From Blasia pusilla (lineage: Eukaryota; Marchantiophyta; Marchantiopsida; Blasiales): a stretch of DNA of 64,000 nucleotides. A model generated the notes under the pieces. The model was not told where the DNA came from and searched no databases. It worked only from the letters and a program-made list of their open reading frames with translations. This document shows, piece by piece, positions 35,985 to 47,530 of this stretch. The stretch spans positions 32,984,001-33,048,000 of the forward strand of contig CM114271.1 in assembly GCA_050084515.1 (NCBI GenBank). Direction: 5' to 3'. Numbering within the stretch: the stretch's first letter is position 1; each line of letters starts with the position of its first letter. A program made the position numbers and the translations under genes.

Positions 35985-36998
35985 TGTGCGTCTTCTCCTT
36001 TTGAATGTCAATTTTTAGTGTTGCGAAAGCATGCGTTGAGTAGGATACGCTCTCATTGCCGATTTGCACCCAAACACATTCACATTAGTTTAGTTTAGGT
36101 TAATCTGCCTTCCAACCCACCGAGTTCTTAATTCGGCACCTCATCAAGCTTAACCTTCCATAGTTCCTAGCTTCCCAACATGGGCAAATCTTTTGAGATT
36201 TGGGACAGACTTTCTGGTTCGTCCAGCACCTAAAACGGTGTTTGTACGCTTAGCGGTCCCAATTGTCAAATGGACCTCGTTTGAGCCTTTAAACTAAGAT
36301 CCAAAAATATGAGTTGAGGGTTGGAATCTAATAAGGACCTCGGAAATCCATTCTATTAGACTTAGTTTGGGTTTCGAATCTCAACGCCAAAACTCCCGAT
36401 CCATTCCATGCCCTTGGGTCGTCGCAGGGCGCCCCAAAGTGGGATCCGAGTCCCAAACACTCTTGGAGATCTTCCCCCTTAAAAATACTTTTGGATATCT
36501 CCGCCCTCCCCCTTATCTTTGAGGAAGGGACACTCGGCCCCTCTTTTTGGCCCTCAACCCGACTCCCCGTATAGTTGTTTTCGGCCAATATTTTAGCCTC
36601 TACTTGTGGGTTTGCTGAGATCTTTGGTGCATTGGAATTGGATTTGCATAAGCTTTCCAACGGCATCTTGTTTGTTCCAAACATATCTGAAGACAAAAAT
36701 TTATGGTCCAAAATATAGTCAAAACCCCAAACGCTAGTAACGTTCCAAATCTGGTTCTTACCTCTTTGGCAACCAACATTCCTAGACTCGACTCTTCTCA
36801 AGTCTTGGTTCACGTTTGGTCCCGGTTTCCTAGTTGTGACCATAAACGCATGAAATGCTCACCGTTGTTTGCGTCTCCTTTCTTGTGTCTCTTGCGTCTC
36901 TTTGAAGAGACCACTCCAACGTGCCAACCATCCTAGCGTGAGCCCGCTAGAGTTCGGATGTTCTGCTTGGTGCTCGTTCGGTTATGAGGGTCACGACA
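35985..36998 (-). repeat. LTR A, 3-prime LTR of the chromovirus
   Basis: About 1.0 kb, bounded by TGT...ACA, with GGGTCACGACA at the high-coordinate edge. It shares CACCTCATCAAGCT, GCACCTAAAACGGTGTTTGT and CTAGCGGTCCCAA-type blocks with LTR B, and weaker similarity with LTR C along its full length. The exact low-coordinate edge (near TGTGCGTCTTCTCC) is an estimate. Confidence 0.8.
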
Positions 36999-37012
36999 TT
37001 CACCCCTCTTTA
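36999..37012 (-). promoter_or_regulatory. Polypurine tract of the chromovirus
   Basis: On the minus strand, AAAGAGGGGTGAA lies immediately before LTR A, where plus-strand DNA synthesis of the element would be primed. Confidence 0.7.
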
Positions 37013-37312
37013 GAGGTTGATGCCCTCATCAACGCAAACCTTCTAATATCAAGTCTTTTTGGGAAGCCGACCCCTTGAGATCGAATTGCGTTCCGGTAGC
37101 TAACCCATAATTCCTCGTTTGGCTTAAGTCTTAAGTTGTCGCCTGCAACACTTAGCATCATTTAGCATCTCTTCTTCGATAAGCCATGCTCTACCACATA
37201 CAAATTGCAACTAACACAAGCATCGAATCTCCAAATCCATGCATTCCTTTATTGCAACACTAGCCTGATATAGTTAGAACGGCCAATGGTCTAAGGTTCC
37301 TATGGTCGTAAG

Positions 37313-37552
37313 TCATGTCCCTAGCCTCTCCATATACAAATGCATGTGCTTTTCCTGCATCCGTTTGAAGTCTTGCAAAACCTCTTGCATGTGTTCTAAA
37401 TTTGCCTCCGCAATCCAAGTTGTCTCTTTCACATGGTAGCCCTTCCACTTAACCAAGTACTCGTACTTTTTGGCCCTACGCCTCGAACGCAAGATGGTCT
37501 CCACCTTGAACTCTGGTTCTTCCTTCACGATTACCAGTTGTGCTCTTAACAT
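37313..37552 (-). pseudogene. Chromodomain at the end of chromovirus pol
   Basis: The frame contains a canonical chromodomain core: VETILRSRRRAKKYEYLVKW, then KGYHVKETTWIAEANLEH. Such domains tether chromovirus integrases to modified chromatin. The aromatic cage can be followed through Tyr/Trp/Trp positions (YLVKWKGY, TTWI). It is separated from the integrase frame by stops between about 37553 and 37679. Confidence 0.85.
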
Positions 37553-37679
37553 GTGTCTCTACTTGGGACACACATTATCCTAAAGACACTTCTTAATAAT
37601 CACACATGGAAAGTCGGATGAATCTTGAACTCTTATGGCACCTCCAATGTATACACACCCTCAAACGTGTTTGCCTTGA

Positions 37680-38440
37680 TCACATACGGTCCAACATACT
37701 TGCAAAATAGCTCGTGGAAAACATCTTTGGAAGAGTGAGATTCTTCACACTCAACCACACTTGCTCCCCTACTTGGAATCTCACTTGGCGCCGACTCTTG
37801 TAAGCATGCTTAACGTACCTTAGTTGAGCCTTTGCAAGACTTCTTCTTTCCTGCTTTTCCCATTTTCGAATCTCCACTAACAAACCTTCTGCCATTGCTT
37901 GTCGAGTCTGTGCCGATGTAGTACCCTTTGAAAGGTCCAGTTGAAGAGGCCCTTCTGGCTCACGTCCATAGGCCAAAAGAAGTGGAGATTCCCCAGTTGC
38001 AGAATGTTTGGTCGAGTTGTAGCAGGTATCAGCCATACTTAGCCACTTTGCCCAATCTCGCTGATCCACACTTATGTAATTCCTTAAGTATTGATTCATG
38101 ATCGAGTTTGCCTTTTTTTCTGTCAAACTATCACAAATATAGCCTTGTATCCCTCAGACTCCGGAAGACCCGTAATGAAGTCCATACTCACACTCTACAA
38201 GGGTCCTTCTGGAATTGTAAAAGGGTGAAGCAAGCCTTGTTTCTTCTCATTAGAAACTCTGTTTGCCTGGCAGGTCACACATGTCTTCACATATTGAGGA
38301 ACATCCTCTTTCATGTTGGGCCAGAAGAACCTTTGAGTCAGAACAGCCAACGTGGATTTCTCCCCTTTATGTACTCCCAAGGGTCCGTCATGACATTCTA
38401 CTAACACCTTGGTCTGCAACCTGCCTTTGCCCACATACAT
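37680..38440 (-). pseudogene. Chromovirus integrase with internal deletion
   Basis: The N-terminal zinc-binding HHCC region is seen at 38195-38440 (HDGPLGVHKGEKS, RFFWPNMKEDV, CVTCQANR). After a stop comes the start of the catalytic core, MDFITGLPESEGYKAIFVIV, with the first catalytic Asp. This runs within a few bases into TEKKANSIMNQYLRNYIS, which corresponds to the region of the catalytic Glu. The stretch that normally lies between them, holding the second catalytic Asp, is missing. The rest (DWAKWLSMADTCYNSTKHSA, FQVGEQVWLSVKNL) is well preserved. The product could not integrate DNA. Confidence 0.85.
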
Positions 38441-38759
38441 CTTGCTTAGGGTTTGCCTTTGACCACATCCATATACTGCTTAAACGTTAGCAAACCATGC
38501 CTCAAACTTATGTTGGCCACCTTATTTGGGTTCTCGCTTACTTGGGTATATTTCATGCATCCTTCATGAATCTTTCTCTCCACGTCTGTTTCCTTAGGGA
38601 ACATTTCTCTCAAGACTTGAGTCGTCAATGGCATGCATTCATCCCTGCCACTCAACGCATATGGAATGACATTATCTTTCCCTGGCTTGTGGAGTCGTGG
38701 ACTAGTTCCACATTCATCAATGCCAAGGTATCATGGCATTGCAATTGTTTTGGTGTTAC

Positions 38760-39787
38760 TCAATCTTGGGTCTCAAAATACTTGAGCGATATGCTATTGG
38801 TGAACACTCGAGTCTTGTGAAGTCCCGAATAGTGACGCCACTTCCTCAAGCAGTGAACCACCGCAAACAACTCTTTCTCATGAGTGGACCATCTCCATTC
38901 GGTGTTGCTAAGCTTCTTGCTCTCATATGCTATAAGTCTTCCTTCAAGCACCAATATTCCTGCAATCGCAAAATCACTAGCATCAGTATGCACGTTCAAC
39001 AATTTGTTGAACTCCGGAAACTTCAGCATGCGCACTGACTCTTGCGATAGGATCTCCTTGACTTGTTTGAATGCCTCATTCACTTCTCGGGTCCAAGTCA
39101 TGTTAGTGAACTTCGCAGTCCAATTAGTGAGAGGTCTCACTATTCCCAAAAAAATCCTTATGTAAGTCTTGTAAAACTGCACTGCTCCGATGAACCTTCT
39201 CATTCCCTTCACTGTAGAATGCGGTTTCCATTTGGTGATCGCTTTCACCTTATCCATATCTGGACTAACTTCATATGCGCTAACCACATGACCCATGAAC
39301 TTGATCTTGTGCAACCCAAACTCACTCTTTTCCACATTTGCATACAACTTGTTCGCCCTTAGTTTTGACAACATTGCTCTCAAATTTCGAGCTTGCTCCT
39401 CTTAAGACTTTGAATAGATCAATATGTCATCAATGTCATGATCACATACTCATTTTTCTCCTCATGAAAAATAGAGTTCATCAATATGGCGAACGTCGGA
39501 GGTGCATTACACAAACCGAAGGGCATCACTACAAACTCGAATGAGCCATATCTCATCCTACACGCGGTCTTCTCCACATGTGCTTCAGCAATCTGAATTT
39601 GGTAATATCTTGACTTCAAGTCAATCCTACTAAAGTACTTTGCTTTCCACAGTCTATCGAAGAGATCATCCATCCTTGGAAGAGCGTAGTTGTTCCTCAT
39701 AGTCACTTTATTTAGCGCACGATAATCAACATAGGGTCTCATCTTCCCATCCTTCTTCTTCACAAAGAGACCTGGCGCTCCATACAA
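38760..39787 (-). pseudogene. Chromovirus reverse transcriptase and RNase H
   Basis: At 39419-39787 are the Ty3-type RT motifs KKKDGKMRPYVDYRALNKVT, FSRIDLKSRYYQIQI and FEFVVMPFGLCNAPPTF. A one-base frame change precedes the catalytic box, which reads DIDDILIYSKS rather than YIDD and is followed by a stop. At 38760-39383 are the connection region (LHKIKFMGHVVSAYEVSPDM, KWKPHSTVKGMRRFIGAVQF) and RNase H (NVHTDASDFAIAGILV, STHEKELFAVVHCLRKWRHY). The order is standard for Ty3/gypsy. Confidence 0.88.
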
Positions 39788-40006
39788 TGACTTGCTAGTT
39801 CTGATGTAGCCCTTCTCTAAGAGCTCACTTCAATACTTTTTCAACTCATCAAGTTCCTCATAGTTCAATCTATATGGGGCCTTTGAAGGTGGTTGGGACC
39901 CTAGGATGACACCTATCTTATGATCGACTGCCCTATGTGGTGGCAACTCATTCGAAAGCTCATTTGTCAAGACATCACCAAATTCCTTTACTACTCTCTA
40001 GAGCAA

Positions 40007-40663
40007 TTATGTGATTTCCCTCGAAGTTGAGTCCTGATCTCTGCATCTCTCGTTTGTAGTCTCCTCCACTTGTCTCATCAAGCAGAGAAACCCATCTTCT
40101 AGGTCGGTCAAACTCCTCCTTGTAATGGCATTCACCAACTCTTTTTTCATAGAAACCTCACGAACAAACCTCACCTGCAACCGTTTGCCTTTCACTAAGA
40201 TGCTCAGCCTCAATTGTAGCTCCACCGCATACGCATCTAAGAATGTGTTCCCCAAGACTCCATCGATTCCGTCCATCTTGCACACATTGAAATTCTCATT
40301 CAACTCAAATACTACGCATCCAAAGGTTAGTCCCAAGACTAACTCTGATGAGACTTGCCTCCGACAAAGCCTACTTAGATGGGTTTGTCTGGCTTAGTGG
40401 CTGACAACCCAACTCCTTCACGATTCTGGACTCAAGAAGGAGTGCAAAGCACATGTATTAATGAGAAACATCACATCACGATCAACAATCTTGGACCTTA
40501 GGTACACCAAATTGGGCGTCCTCTTGGTAACTTGAAAGGACGCCTCGATACCTCTTGCCGACAAGTGCTTAATAGCAAATGCAATCATACTCCTATTACT
40601 AGCCTTCGGCTTTGAGCATCTTTTCGTCATATGCCTAAGTTTGCCACAATTGTAGCACATCAC
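40007..40663 (-). pseudogene. Chromovirus CCHC knuckle and aspartic protease remains
   Basis: A CCHC knuckle reads CYNCGKLRHMTKRC. The protease active-site region reads FLINTCALHSF where related elements have D-S/T-G-A-T-H-x-F, so the catalytic Asp is replaced by Asn. The downstream part (GVLGNTFLDAYAVELQLRLS, 40007-40336) corresponds to the protease C-terminal half, in a different frame. Confidence 0.75.
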
Positions 40664-40878
40664 CTTGCCGTTTCTCGACTACGGATGTTGGGCTTCCTTT
40701 GGCTTTGCGTGGAGTTCCACTTGTTTTACAACTGGGGTAAGAGACTCTCCATGGTCACGCTTACCCACACTCTAGATCCTCTTGGATGCCCCCTTATTTT
40801 TCGGTAACTTAGAAAAACTTTTTTGCTTGAAGGGTCTTTGGACTTGGACCTCATTGTCCCCTATCCGCTCCACTAGGT

Positions 40879-41295
40879 TCAAAAGTTCCGCGGACGTCTT
40901 TGGTAGCTTTGGCATCCGGAGAGGTCCTTTTCTACGCTATCCTCAAGTCCACTGAAGAAGATCACCTTCTTCACGAACTCATCCATCTTTGGAAGCGAGT
41001 TCATTTTCGCACTAAACTGCCGCACGTAAGCGCTAAGGGACACACTCTGCCGCAACCGTGCGAACTCCACACCATCACGGAACTCCTGATACTATGGAGT
41101 GAATCGTTTTCCAATCAACTCCTTGAACTCCTCCCAACTTAGAGATGTTCCACGGCCTAGATATTCTTTGCAATGAGTTGTCCACCACTGGATCGTGTGA
41201 TCCTTTAGGAGCATGACCGCTACAGTCATCTTGTCTTGCTCTTCTGCCCTCTCTGCCTCAAAGTAAAGTTCCAACTCTGTTAGGAACCCGTTCAC
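40879..41295 (-). pseudogene. Chromovirus gag relic
   Basis: Typical retrotransposon gag segments are visible: FLTELELYFEAERAEEQDKM, LKDHTIQWWTTHCKEYLG and SWEEFKELIGKRF at 41092-41295. FARLRQSVSLSAYVRQFSAK and MDEFVKKVIFFSGLE follow at 40879-41070 in another frame. The break between them shows the gene is no longer open. Confidence 0.8.
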
Positions 41296-41773
41296 CTTCT
41301 AAGACCGCCCCATTCTTAGGAATGGCGTTGGAAAATTTGTCTTACAAAGCTTCTTGCTGGAGCTAGAAGCTTTGTCTGACTCGAGTGATCGGCTTACTCT
41401 CGTCTGACATCCAATCAGTCATCAAGTTCATGATTTGGACATAGAGCGTCGGATCCCTTGAATTTGGAGTTGAAGGCCCTGCGGAAGGATTCGCATCTAG
41501 CCTTCTAGGACATCCTTATGACTTGAGCTCGACACCTTTGGAGTCAGCGTCTCCTCTTCTGGCTCTTGGTTCGGCATCAATTTGTCTCTCAGCTTTTATC
41601 GCTTAACTTGGTGCTTCCTCGCCCTCGGTTGCCATCTTCAAGCGCTCACCTCTTCACATCTTCTCCTTGTCTCTTGGGTCCCTCCTCAAGCGTGTAGGTC
41701 TCACTGCTACCTTGAGTTCTCCCCAAGCGTCGAGTTGATCCTATGACACCAAGTTTTTGTTGACTAAGGATGA

Positions 41774-41785
41774 GCTCTCATACCA
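41774..41785 (-). promoter_or_regulatory. Primer-binding site next to LTR B
   Basis: The minus strand reads TGGTATGAGAGC two bases after the end of LTR B. It differs by one base from TGGTATCAGAGC, the complement of plant initiator methionine tRNA used by many plant LTR elements. Confidence 0.85.
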
Positions 41786-41787
41786 CA

Positions 41788-42330
41788 TGTCGTGCGCCTA
41801 CTCCTCTTGAATGTCAATCTTTAGTGTTGCGGGAGCGTACGTTCAGTAATATATGCTTTCATTGCCGATCTGCACCCAAACACACTCACGTTAGTCTGGT
41901 TTGGGTCAATCGTCCTTCCAACCCATCGATTTCTCAACTCGGCACCTCATCAAGCTCAACCTTCCCTAGTTCTAGGCTTCCCAACACATGCAAGTCTTTT
42001 GAGACTAGGGACAATCTTTTTGGTTAGTTGAGGCACCTAAAACGGTGTTTGTGTGCCTAGCGGTCCCAACTGTCGAATGGACCTCGCGATCCAACAACAT
42101 GAGAAGAGGGTTGGAATCCAATAGGGACCTCCAAAATCCACTCTATTACACTTAGTGCGGGTTTCGAGTCCCAACGCCAAAACTCTCGATCCATTCCGTG
42201 CCCTTGGGTCGTCCCGCGGCACCCCAAAGTGGGGTTTGACTCCGAAGCACTCTTAGAGACCTTCCCCCTTACTAGTACTTCTCCGCCCTCCTCCTTCCTT
42301 TGGGGAAGGAGGAGGGCGGAGATGCCTAGA
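41788..42330 (-). repeat. LTR B, truncated copy
   Basis: It starts TGTCGTGCGCC at 41788 and follows LTR A closely to the GGGGAAGGA region near 42305. The sequence then passes into leader-like DNA. About half of the LTR is missing. It is clearly closer to LTR A than to LTR C. Confidence 0.8.
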
Positions 42331-42577
42331 GATCTCCTTCTCTGGCTCTTGGTCAAGTAATGGTTTTTCTCTTGGTTTTTATTGCTTGACTTGACGTTTT
42401 GGAAAAAATCCATTTACTGTTACTATCCTCGAGCCTTAGTCCGTTCAAATCCTTTCCTTGTCTTTTGCGTCCTTCCCCAAGCGCCTAGCCCTTAACTGTG
42501 ATCTTGTGTTCTCCTAAGCGTACAATCATCCCTACGATTCCGGGTTCACGCTCATCAAAGCCGGCTCTAATACCACA
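42331..42577 (-). mobile_element. Second leader fragment with primer-binding site
   Basis: This piece resembles 41560-41787: both contain TCTGGCTCTTGGT, a TTTTTATTGCTT-like stretch, AAGCG and a terminal GCTCTNATACCACA. On the minus strand 42564-42575 reads TGGTATTAGAGC, a second initiator-Met type primer-binding site, two bases from LTR C. Confidence 0.75.
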
Positions 42578-43610
42578 TGTCATTTTCCTACTCCCCTTAA
42601 ACACCAGTCTTAGGTGTCGCTGAAGTTTGCGTTCAATAGGTCACACTCTCTTCATTAATATGCATCCAAACACACTCACATTAGCCAAGGTTTGGATCAC
42701 CCAACCTTGCGTCTTTCTAGTCTTTGTCTTAGGCCATCCTTCAAGCTCAATAGATCTCTAGGTAGGTCAAATATTTACCCAACCCCTCACTTCCCAACAC
42801 AGGAAAGTCCTTCAAGACTTGGGCAAGACTTCCTTGATAGTCTAGGAACCTAAAACAATGCTAGTACGCACGATAGTCCCAAGTGCCCAATTGACCTCGA
42901 ATGATTCTATAACCTGGACTCAATATTTGAGTCACGGGTCAAGGTCCAAGATTGGTGTCCATAACTTGCCCACCCAGACTTGGCTTGGTGTCCAACCCCA
43001 AAGCCAATCTCTCGATCCATCTCGTGGTTCACCTTTCAAACACCCCCATGGTTCTTCAAGGTGGGTTTCAGCTTCCAAACACCCTTGGAGACACTCCCTC
43101 TCATATATAGTTCTAGAGATCCCCACCTCCTCCCTACCTTTAGGAAAGTTCGCATGGGCAGCTCCTTGTGGCCCTCAACACAACTATCATTTTGATATTT
43201 TGGGATGCTTTCTAAATCTTTGGTCATGCGTTTGTCTAGATCTTCACTGAGGTGAAACTTTTTTTCTCACAAGATTTCCAAGGCCACCTTATTCATTCCA
43301 AATACATCTTGGATCTAGCAATTATGGTCTCAAACGCCGAGAACCCCCAAATGCTTAGTCAAGTTCCAAGTTAGGTTGTAGCCCCCTAAGTACCCAACTC
43401 TTGTGGTGGCTTGAGCTATTCTCAAGTACCATTTGATGTCTATTCTTATTCTGCTAGGTCATAGCCTTCATCATTTGCGACGCCCCTCAAGGCTCGCATC
43501 TCGCTTTTGCCACTCATATCTCATTCATGAGACTCCAACACGCTTCTATCCTAGTATATGCCCAATAGAGTTCTAATGTTCATGTTGGACGCATTATGAG
43601 GGTCGCGACA
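42578..43610 (-). repeat. LTR C, diverged full-length copy
   Basis: About 1.03 kb from TGTCATTTTCC to GGGTCGCGACA. It aligns block by block with LTR A but at visibly lower identity than LTR B. On its high-coordinate side lies a minus-strand purine run (GAGAAAGGGAGG) like the polypurine tract beside LTR A, so both flanks carry retrotransposon priming sites. Confidence 0.8.
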
Positions 43611-46154
43611 CCTCCCTTTCTCAATATTAAGATTCATTTATTCACATGACATCTCCCTAGTCTTGGTTACAACTTAATGATTCCACTAATGTTGATCCTC
43701 CCTTCCATAACTTGCTTCTTGAGTTTCCACTAACATATGTGTCTAAGACTTAGTTATTCGCTCTAGATTGGTTCTTTGAAGTCAATAATATTTGAAACAT
43801 ATGATCTTCAATGATGAGTTTCATAGTTTTAGAAATGCTACATATGCAAAGCTAAGGCTAAAGATTGAAAGTCTAGGGTCTCATATAATCACTTTTTGGG
43901 AAATTTTTTTTACGGTAGAAATTGTGCTAGAATTATATGCCTTTCTTTGATTGGATGACGACCATAGAAAAATTTGAAATCTAATTCAATCATTTTTGAT
44001 ACACTACAGGAAGGTATCCATAATGGAAGTTGAACATACACTTAGGGATATAGGAGTCTATTTTTTTCTAGTATCTACTTTACCTCAAGCTTTTGGCTAG
44101 TCCAAAGAAAAGATGGTATCTTCCCATCCTCCAAATTTCATATGTAAAAAAAAATGATCATTAGTTTTGAAAAATTGTAGAATCATATTATCTAAAGTTC
44201 ACTTGGATGGTTTAAACAAAACAACATCGAATAATTTTTCCTATTTCAGAATTCTCTCATTTTGCACAAGACTTAAAGAGCCTCAAGTTGCTAGGGCATC
44301 CATTTTTCCTTTTTTAAAAAAAAATCGATTTGAAAGAGTCATTGGTATCTTACCAATTCTCTGTAGGTATCAATGAATCTTACTTGAAACCTTAATCATT
44401 TTGGGGATCATTCTTCCTAATTCCTAAATTCTCTCTCTATTTTGGGGTCTATTTTGTATCTTTTTTTGAACCGCCGCTTTAAATTTCTTGATGATAACTT
44501 GATATTTAGGATGAGTATTGGGGATGGAGATGTGCTTTGCTAGCTCTAGTTTGAGGTAGTTAATCCCTTCCTTCATTATTTCCACCAAATCCATCTCGAT
44601 GATAGTAATTCCCTTTGAGTATATTTAAATTCCCGAAGTTCCTCTCCAAAGGCACTCCAAGATTATAAATCCTTGATCATAAGTGTCTCTCTTGCCTTCA
44701 TTGGTGGTGGTCAAATTACTAATGACTTAGAAGTGGAATTGTTTTAAAGTGGTTAAATAAAGAGAGAGTATCTTACAATGGATGATGTTTGCTCATTATA
44801 TCACTCATCTAGCAAGGACCTGAGCTTGTGATTAATCCAAAGAATTTTCTAAGAGGATAAGCAATAGTGGATATTCTTTACCTCACAAAAAAGCACCCAA
44901 TTCACATAATGTGAATTCTTCCCTTTGTGGGATGGTGATTTAGACAACCTTTGTCTATCATATCTATCGACATCTTTTCCCTTTTTTGGGTCACTTATCT
45001 TATTAAGAAATTTTTCATCCACTTTCAGCCCTCATTGCTTTAAAAACTATATCTAGTTCAAATATTTCTTTTACTCCCAAATTTTCCCCTTACTCTCTTT
45101 CGCCATACATACATGGGGATCTTCTATCTTCACACATTCTTTCCAACTATAAATGATATGGATGTAAGAGGATGTTGAATTTTCTACTACCCCACACGCT
45201 TTGCCACATGGTAGAGAGGAAATTTGATTTTAGATCTTTACCATATTCCATGACATATTTTTCAATCCTCTAGAAAGAAAAGGAGGGCCAATATATGTTT
45301 ACAATGGATGGTTAGTGCTCCAATATATACAATCATGACATGTTATCTTCTATCATGTGGGAGGAACTTTGGGCTTTATGTTTATAACCCAAAACACTCT
45401 CAACCATATATATCTCCTTCTACAATGACTTCTAGAAGTCCTAGTATACTACAATGAGTAAATATCTTTCAAAAAAATTGATATGGCAATAAGAGGTAGT
45501 CTTAAGTCTTGGTTTTTCCTTCTTCACTCACGTAAAATTTCTCATTAGCCACCTTCTCTTGAATAAAAATTATCAAATTACCATCCTCAATATGGAATTT
45601 TTTTGTTTTGTCATGATTGTAAAAACATAAAACATACTAGAAGAAAGATATTAATTCGAGACATCTTTTCTTCTCTTCATTATGGAGAGTTTTATTTGAT
45701 ATGTCGTATTCTTTTCATTATAAGTTTGTTCATTCCTCCTCATAACCAAGATGGAAATCGTAATTATAAAGATACACAATAACATAAATATAAAAATAAT
45801 CAATTTTGCACTTAAGAATTGAATAAAATTTTGGTGATCTATTAGTTCATATACTTGAATAACTAATTCCATTTTCCATCCATAAATATGATCCAAGAAT
45901 GATTTTTAAATCCTAATCTCTGAAAAGATGGAGGACATGCACGAGTATGATTCTTATGTAAGAAGTGCTATAAAAGGATACCAAGGTTCTGAATGAATAT
46001 TTTTAATCATGCTTGATTGATGGTGGTTGTATTTTATATATGACACATTCAATGTGAGGATCCAAAGATTATATTTTAATTTTAGTGGTAGCAATTTAGC
46101 AAGGGATAGGCGGGAAGTAAAAAATTCACAAGTAAAATTCCTTCAAAGACAAGT
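43611..46154. other. AT-rich DNA next to the LTR array
   Basis: No coding region is recognised. If LTR C belonged to an upstream tandem element, this stretch should hold its internal domain. I find no pol motif, so that domain has been deleted or is beyond recognition. Confidence 0.35.
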
Positions 46155-46289
46155 CAAGTCCTTCCTATACATGGACGTGCTTATGTCTACAAAGGAGTAC
46201 TTTATTCGGATGCAATCAAGATCAAAGATTGCATCCGAATAAAGTCCTTCTTTGTAGACGTAAGCACGTCCATATATAGAAAGGACTTG
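46155..46289. repeat. Long near-perfect hairpin (63-bp arms, 9-base loop)
   Basis: Arms 46155-46217 and 46227-46289 are inverted copies differing at five positions, two of which would be G-U pairs in RNA. The loop is AAGATCAAA. The arms hold ATGGACGTGCTTA and TTTATTCGGATGCAATC. It could be a small fold-back transposon or, if transcribed, a precursor of small RNAs. Confidence 0.9.
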
Positions 46290-47284
46290 AGACAAGGAGT
46301 GTTGTATCTTCAGCTAGGTAGGAGTAATATCTAGGAGTTCTTGCATGAGTCTTTGGTAACTTTTTCTTATAAATTGATTCTATGATACTATGATTCATTT
46401 GATAAATTTTGGAATAATTCATTTCTTGAGATATGATTCCTATAAGATTTAAGAATCAAAGGAATTATGAGTGATTTAATTGATAAGAAAAAGATTTTTT
46501 TTCAAAGAGAATTATGTATTCGGAGAATTGTTGAATGAACTTATCTTTGCAAGAAGATAATGAACCCAATCATTTGGTTCTATAATTTTCTTAGCAAAAT
46601 CCTATGAGATAATTGGACTTATTTTATTAAACTTACCATAAAAGATTTGTTCCTAAGATAATACATATTAGACTCGTGTTTTGGTGCCATTACCAGGGCT
46701 TAGGATCAAAGAAGAAGTAGTGTGTGCTATAATTAATAGGAGATGAGCTCCAAAGTTAGCCATTGGATGTAGTGCCGGAACTCATGCGCACAAAACGTCC
46801 CCATGAACCAACGCCATGAGGACATTGTTAATGAGATTTAAAAGCAATAACAACCAAAAAAATGAAGAAAATGTTATTGAAGACTAAGTTATAGTCAAAC
46901 TCATGGGACGCACAAACTATTACATTTGGTATTTACATGAATTAAGAACTAGGGTTACTAGGTTAGTTAACCATAATTATTAGAACTAAAGACCATGGTT
47001 AGGGTTAGGGTTTTTTTAACATATTTTATATAATTGAGAAGGGGACCAATCCTTACTTATTCTCTTATTTCAAAGTTTTTTCTCTATGTCGATGTGTGTA
47101 TGTGAGAGAGTCATGATTTTTTAGCATTTTTCTATATGGTATCAAAGTGATAGGAGAATATACATTGAAATTCTTCGTGTAGGAAGAAAGAAGAGAGGCA
47201 AGACAAGGTAAAATTTTAGTTTGGGTTAGGAGATTTCAATTAGAGCTCAATTGTAGAAGATTTTAGGTGGAGCCGTAAAGGTGA
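46290..47284. other. AT-rich spacer
   Basis: No coding signal. A short GGTTAGGGTTAGGGTTTT telomere-like motif lies near 46994-47011 but is only two to three units long. Confidence 0.35.
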
Positions 47285-47530
47285 ACAAGGTTGCACACGG
47301 ACAAAGTCCATGTCCGCGGATATTTCCATTTCCATCCCTAGGATAAACATGTCCATGCAAGTGTGGGTACCCGCGGCCCCGCGGGCCATGGCTTGCACCC
47401 GAGTCCGGCTTGCCCAGAACGTACATACGAGCTTAAGGTTATACACGATCAAATTTCGTGTTCGTAGACATATCCATGTCCGTTCTAGGGACGGATATGT
47501 CCGTATGGGACCGGATACACGCGACCGTAC
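47285..47530. mobile_element. GC-rich island, probable short DNA transposon core
   Basis: Within AT-rich DNA this island repeats CATGTCC and GGATAT motifs and holds the palindrome CCGCGGCCCCGCGG (about 47371-47384) together with GGTACCCGCGG. Its left edge contains AAGGTTGCA and its right part ACGGATATGTCCGTATGGG. Similar phrases occur at the inner edges of the fold-back element at 49330-50013, so the two may belong to related non-autonomous families. Confidence 0.4.

Larger units (their letters stand above)
35985..43610 (-). mobile_element. Ty3/gypsy chromovirus with three LTR copies
   Basis: Read on the minus strand the order is LTR C (42578-43610), a primer-binding site and leader fragment, truncated LTR B (41788 to about 42330), a second primer-binding site and leader, gag, protease, reverse transcriptase, RNase H, integrase, chromodomain, polypurine tract and LTR A (35985-36998). 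The chromodomain after integrase places it among chromoviruses. Stops, frameshifts, deletions and well-diverged LTRs show it is old and inactive. Confidence 0.9.
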
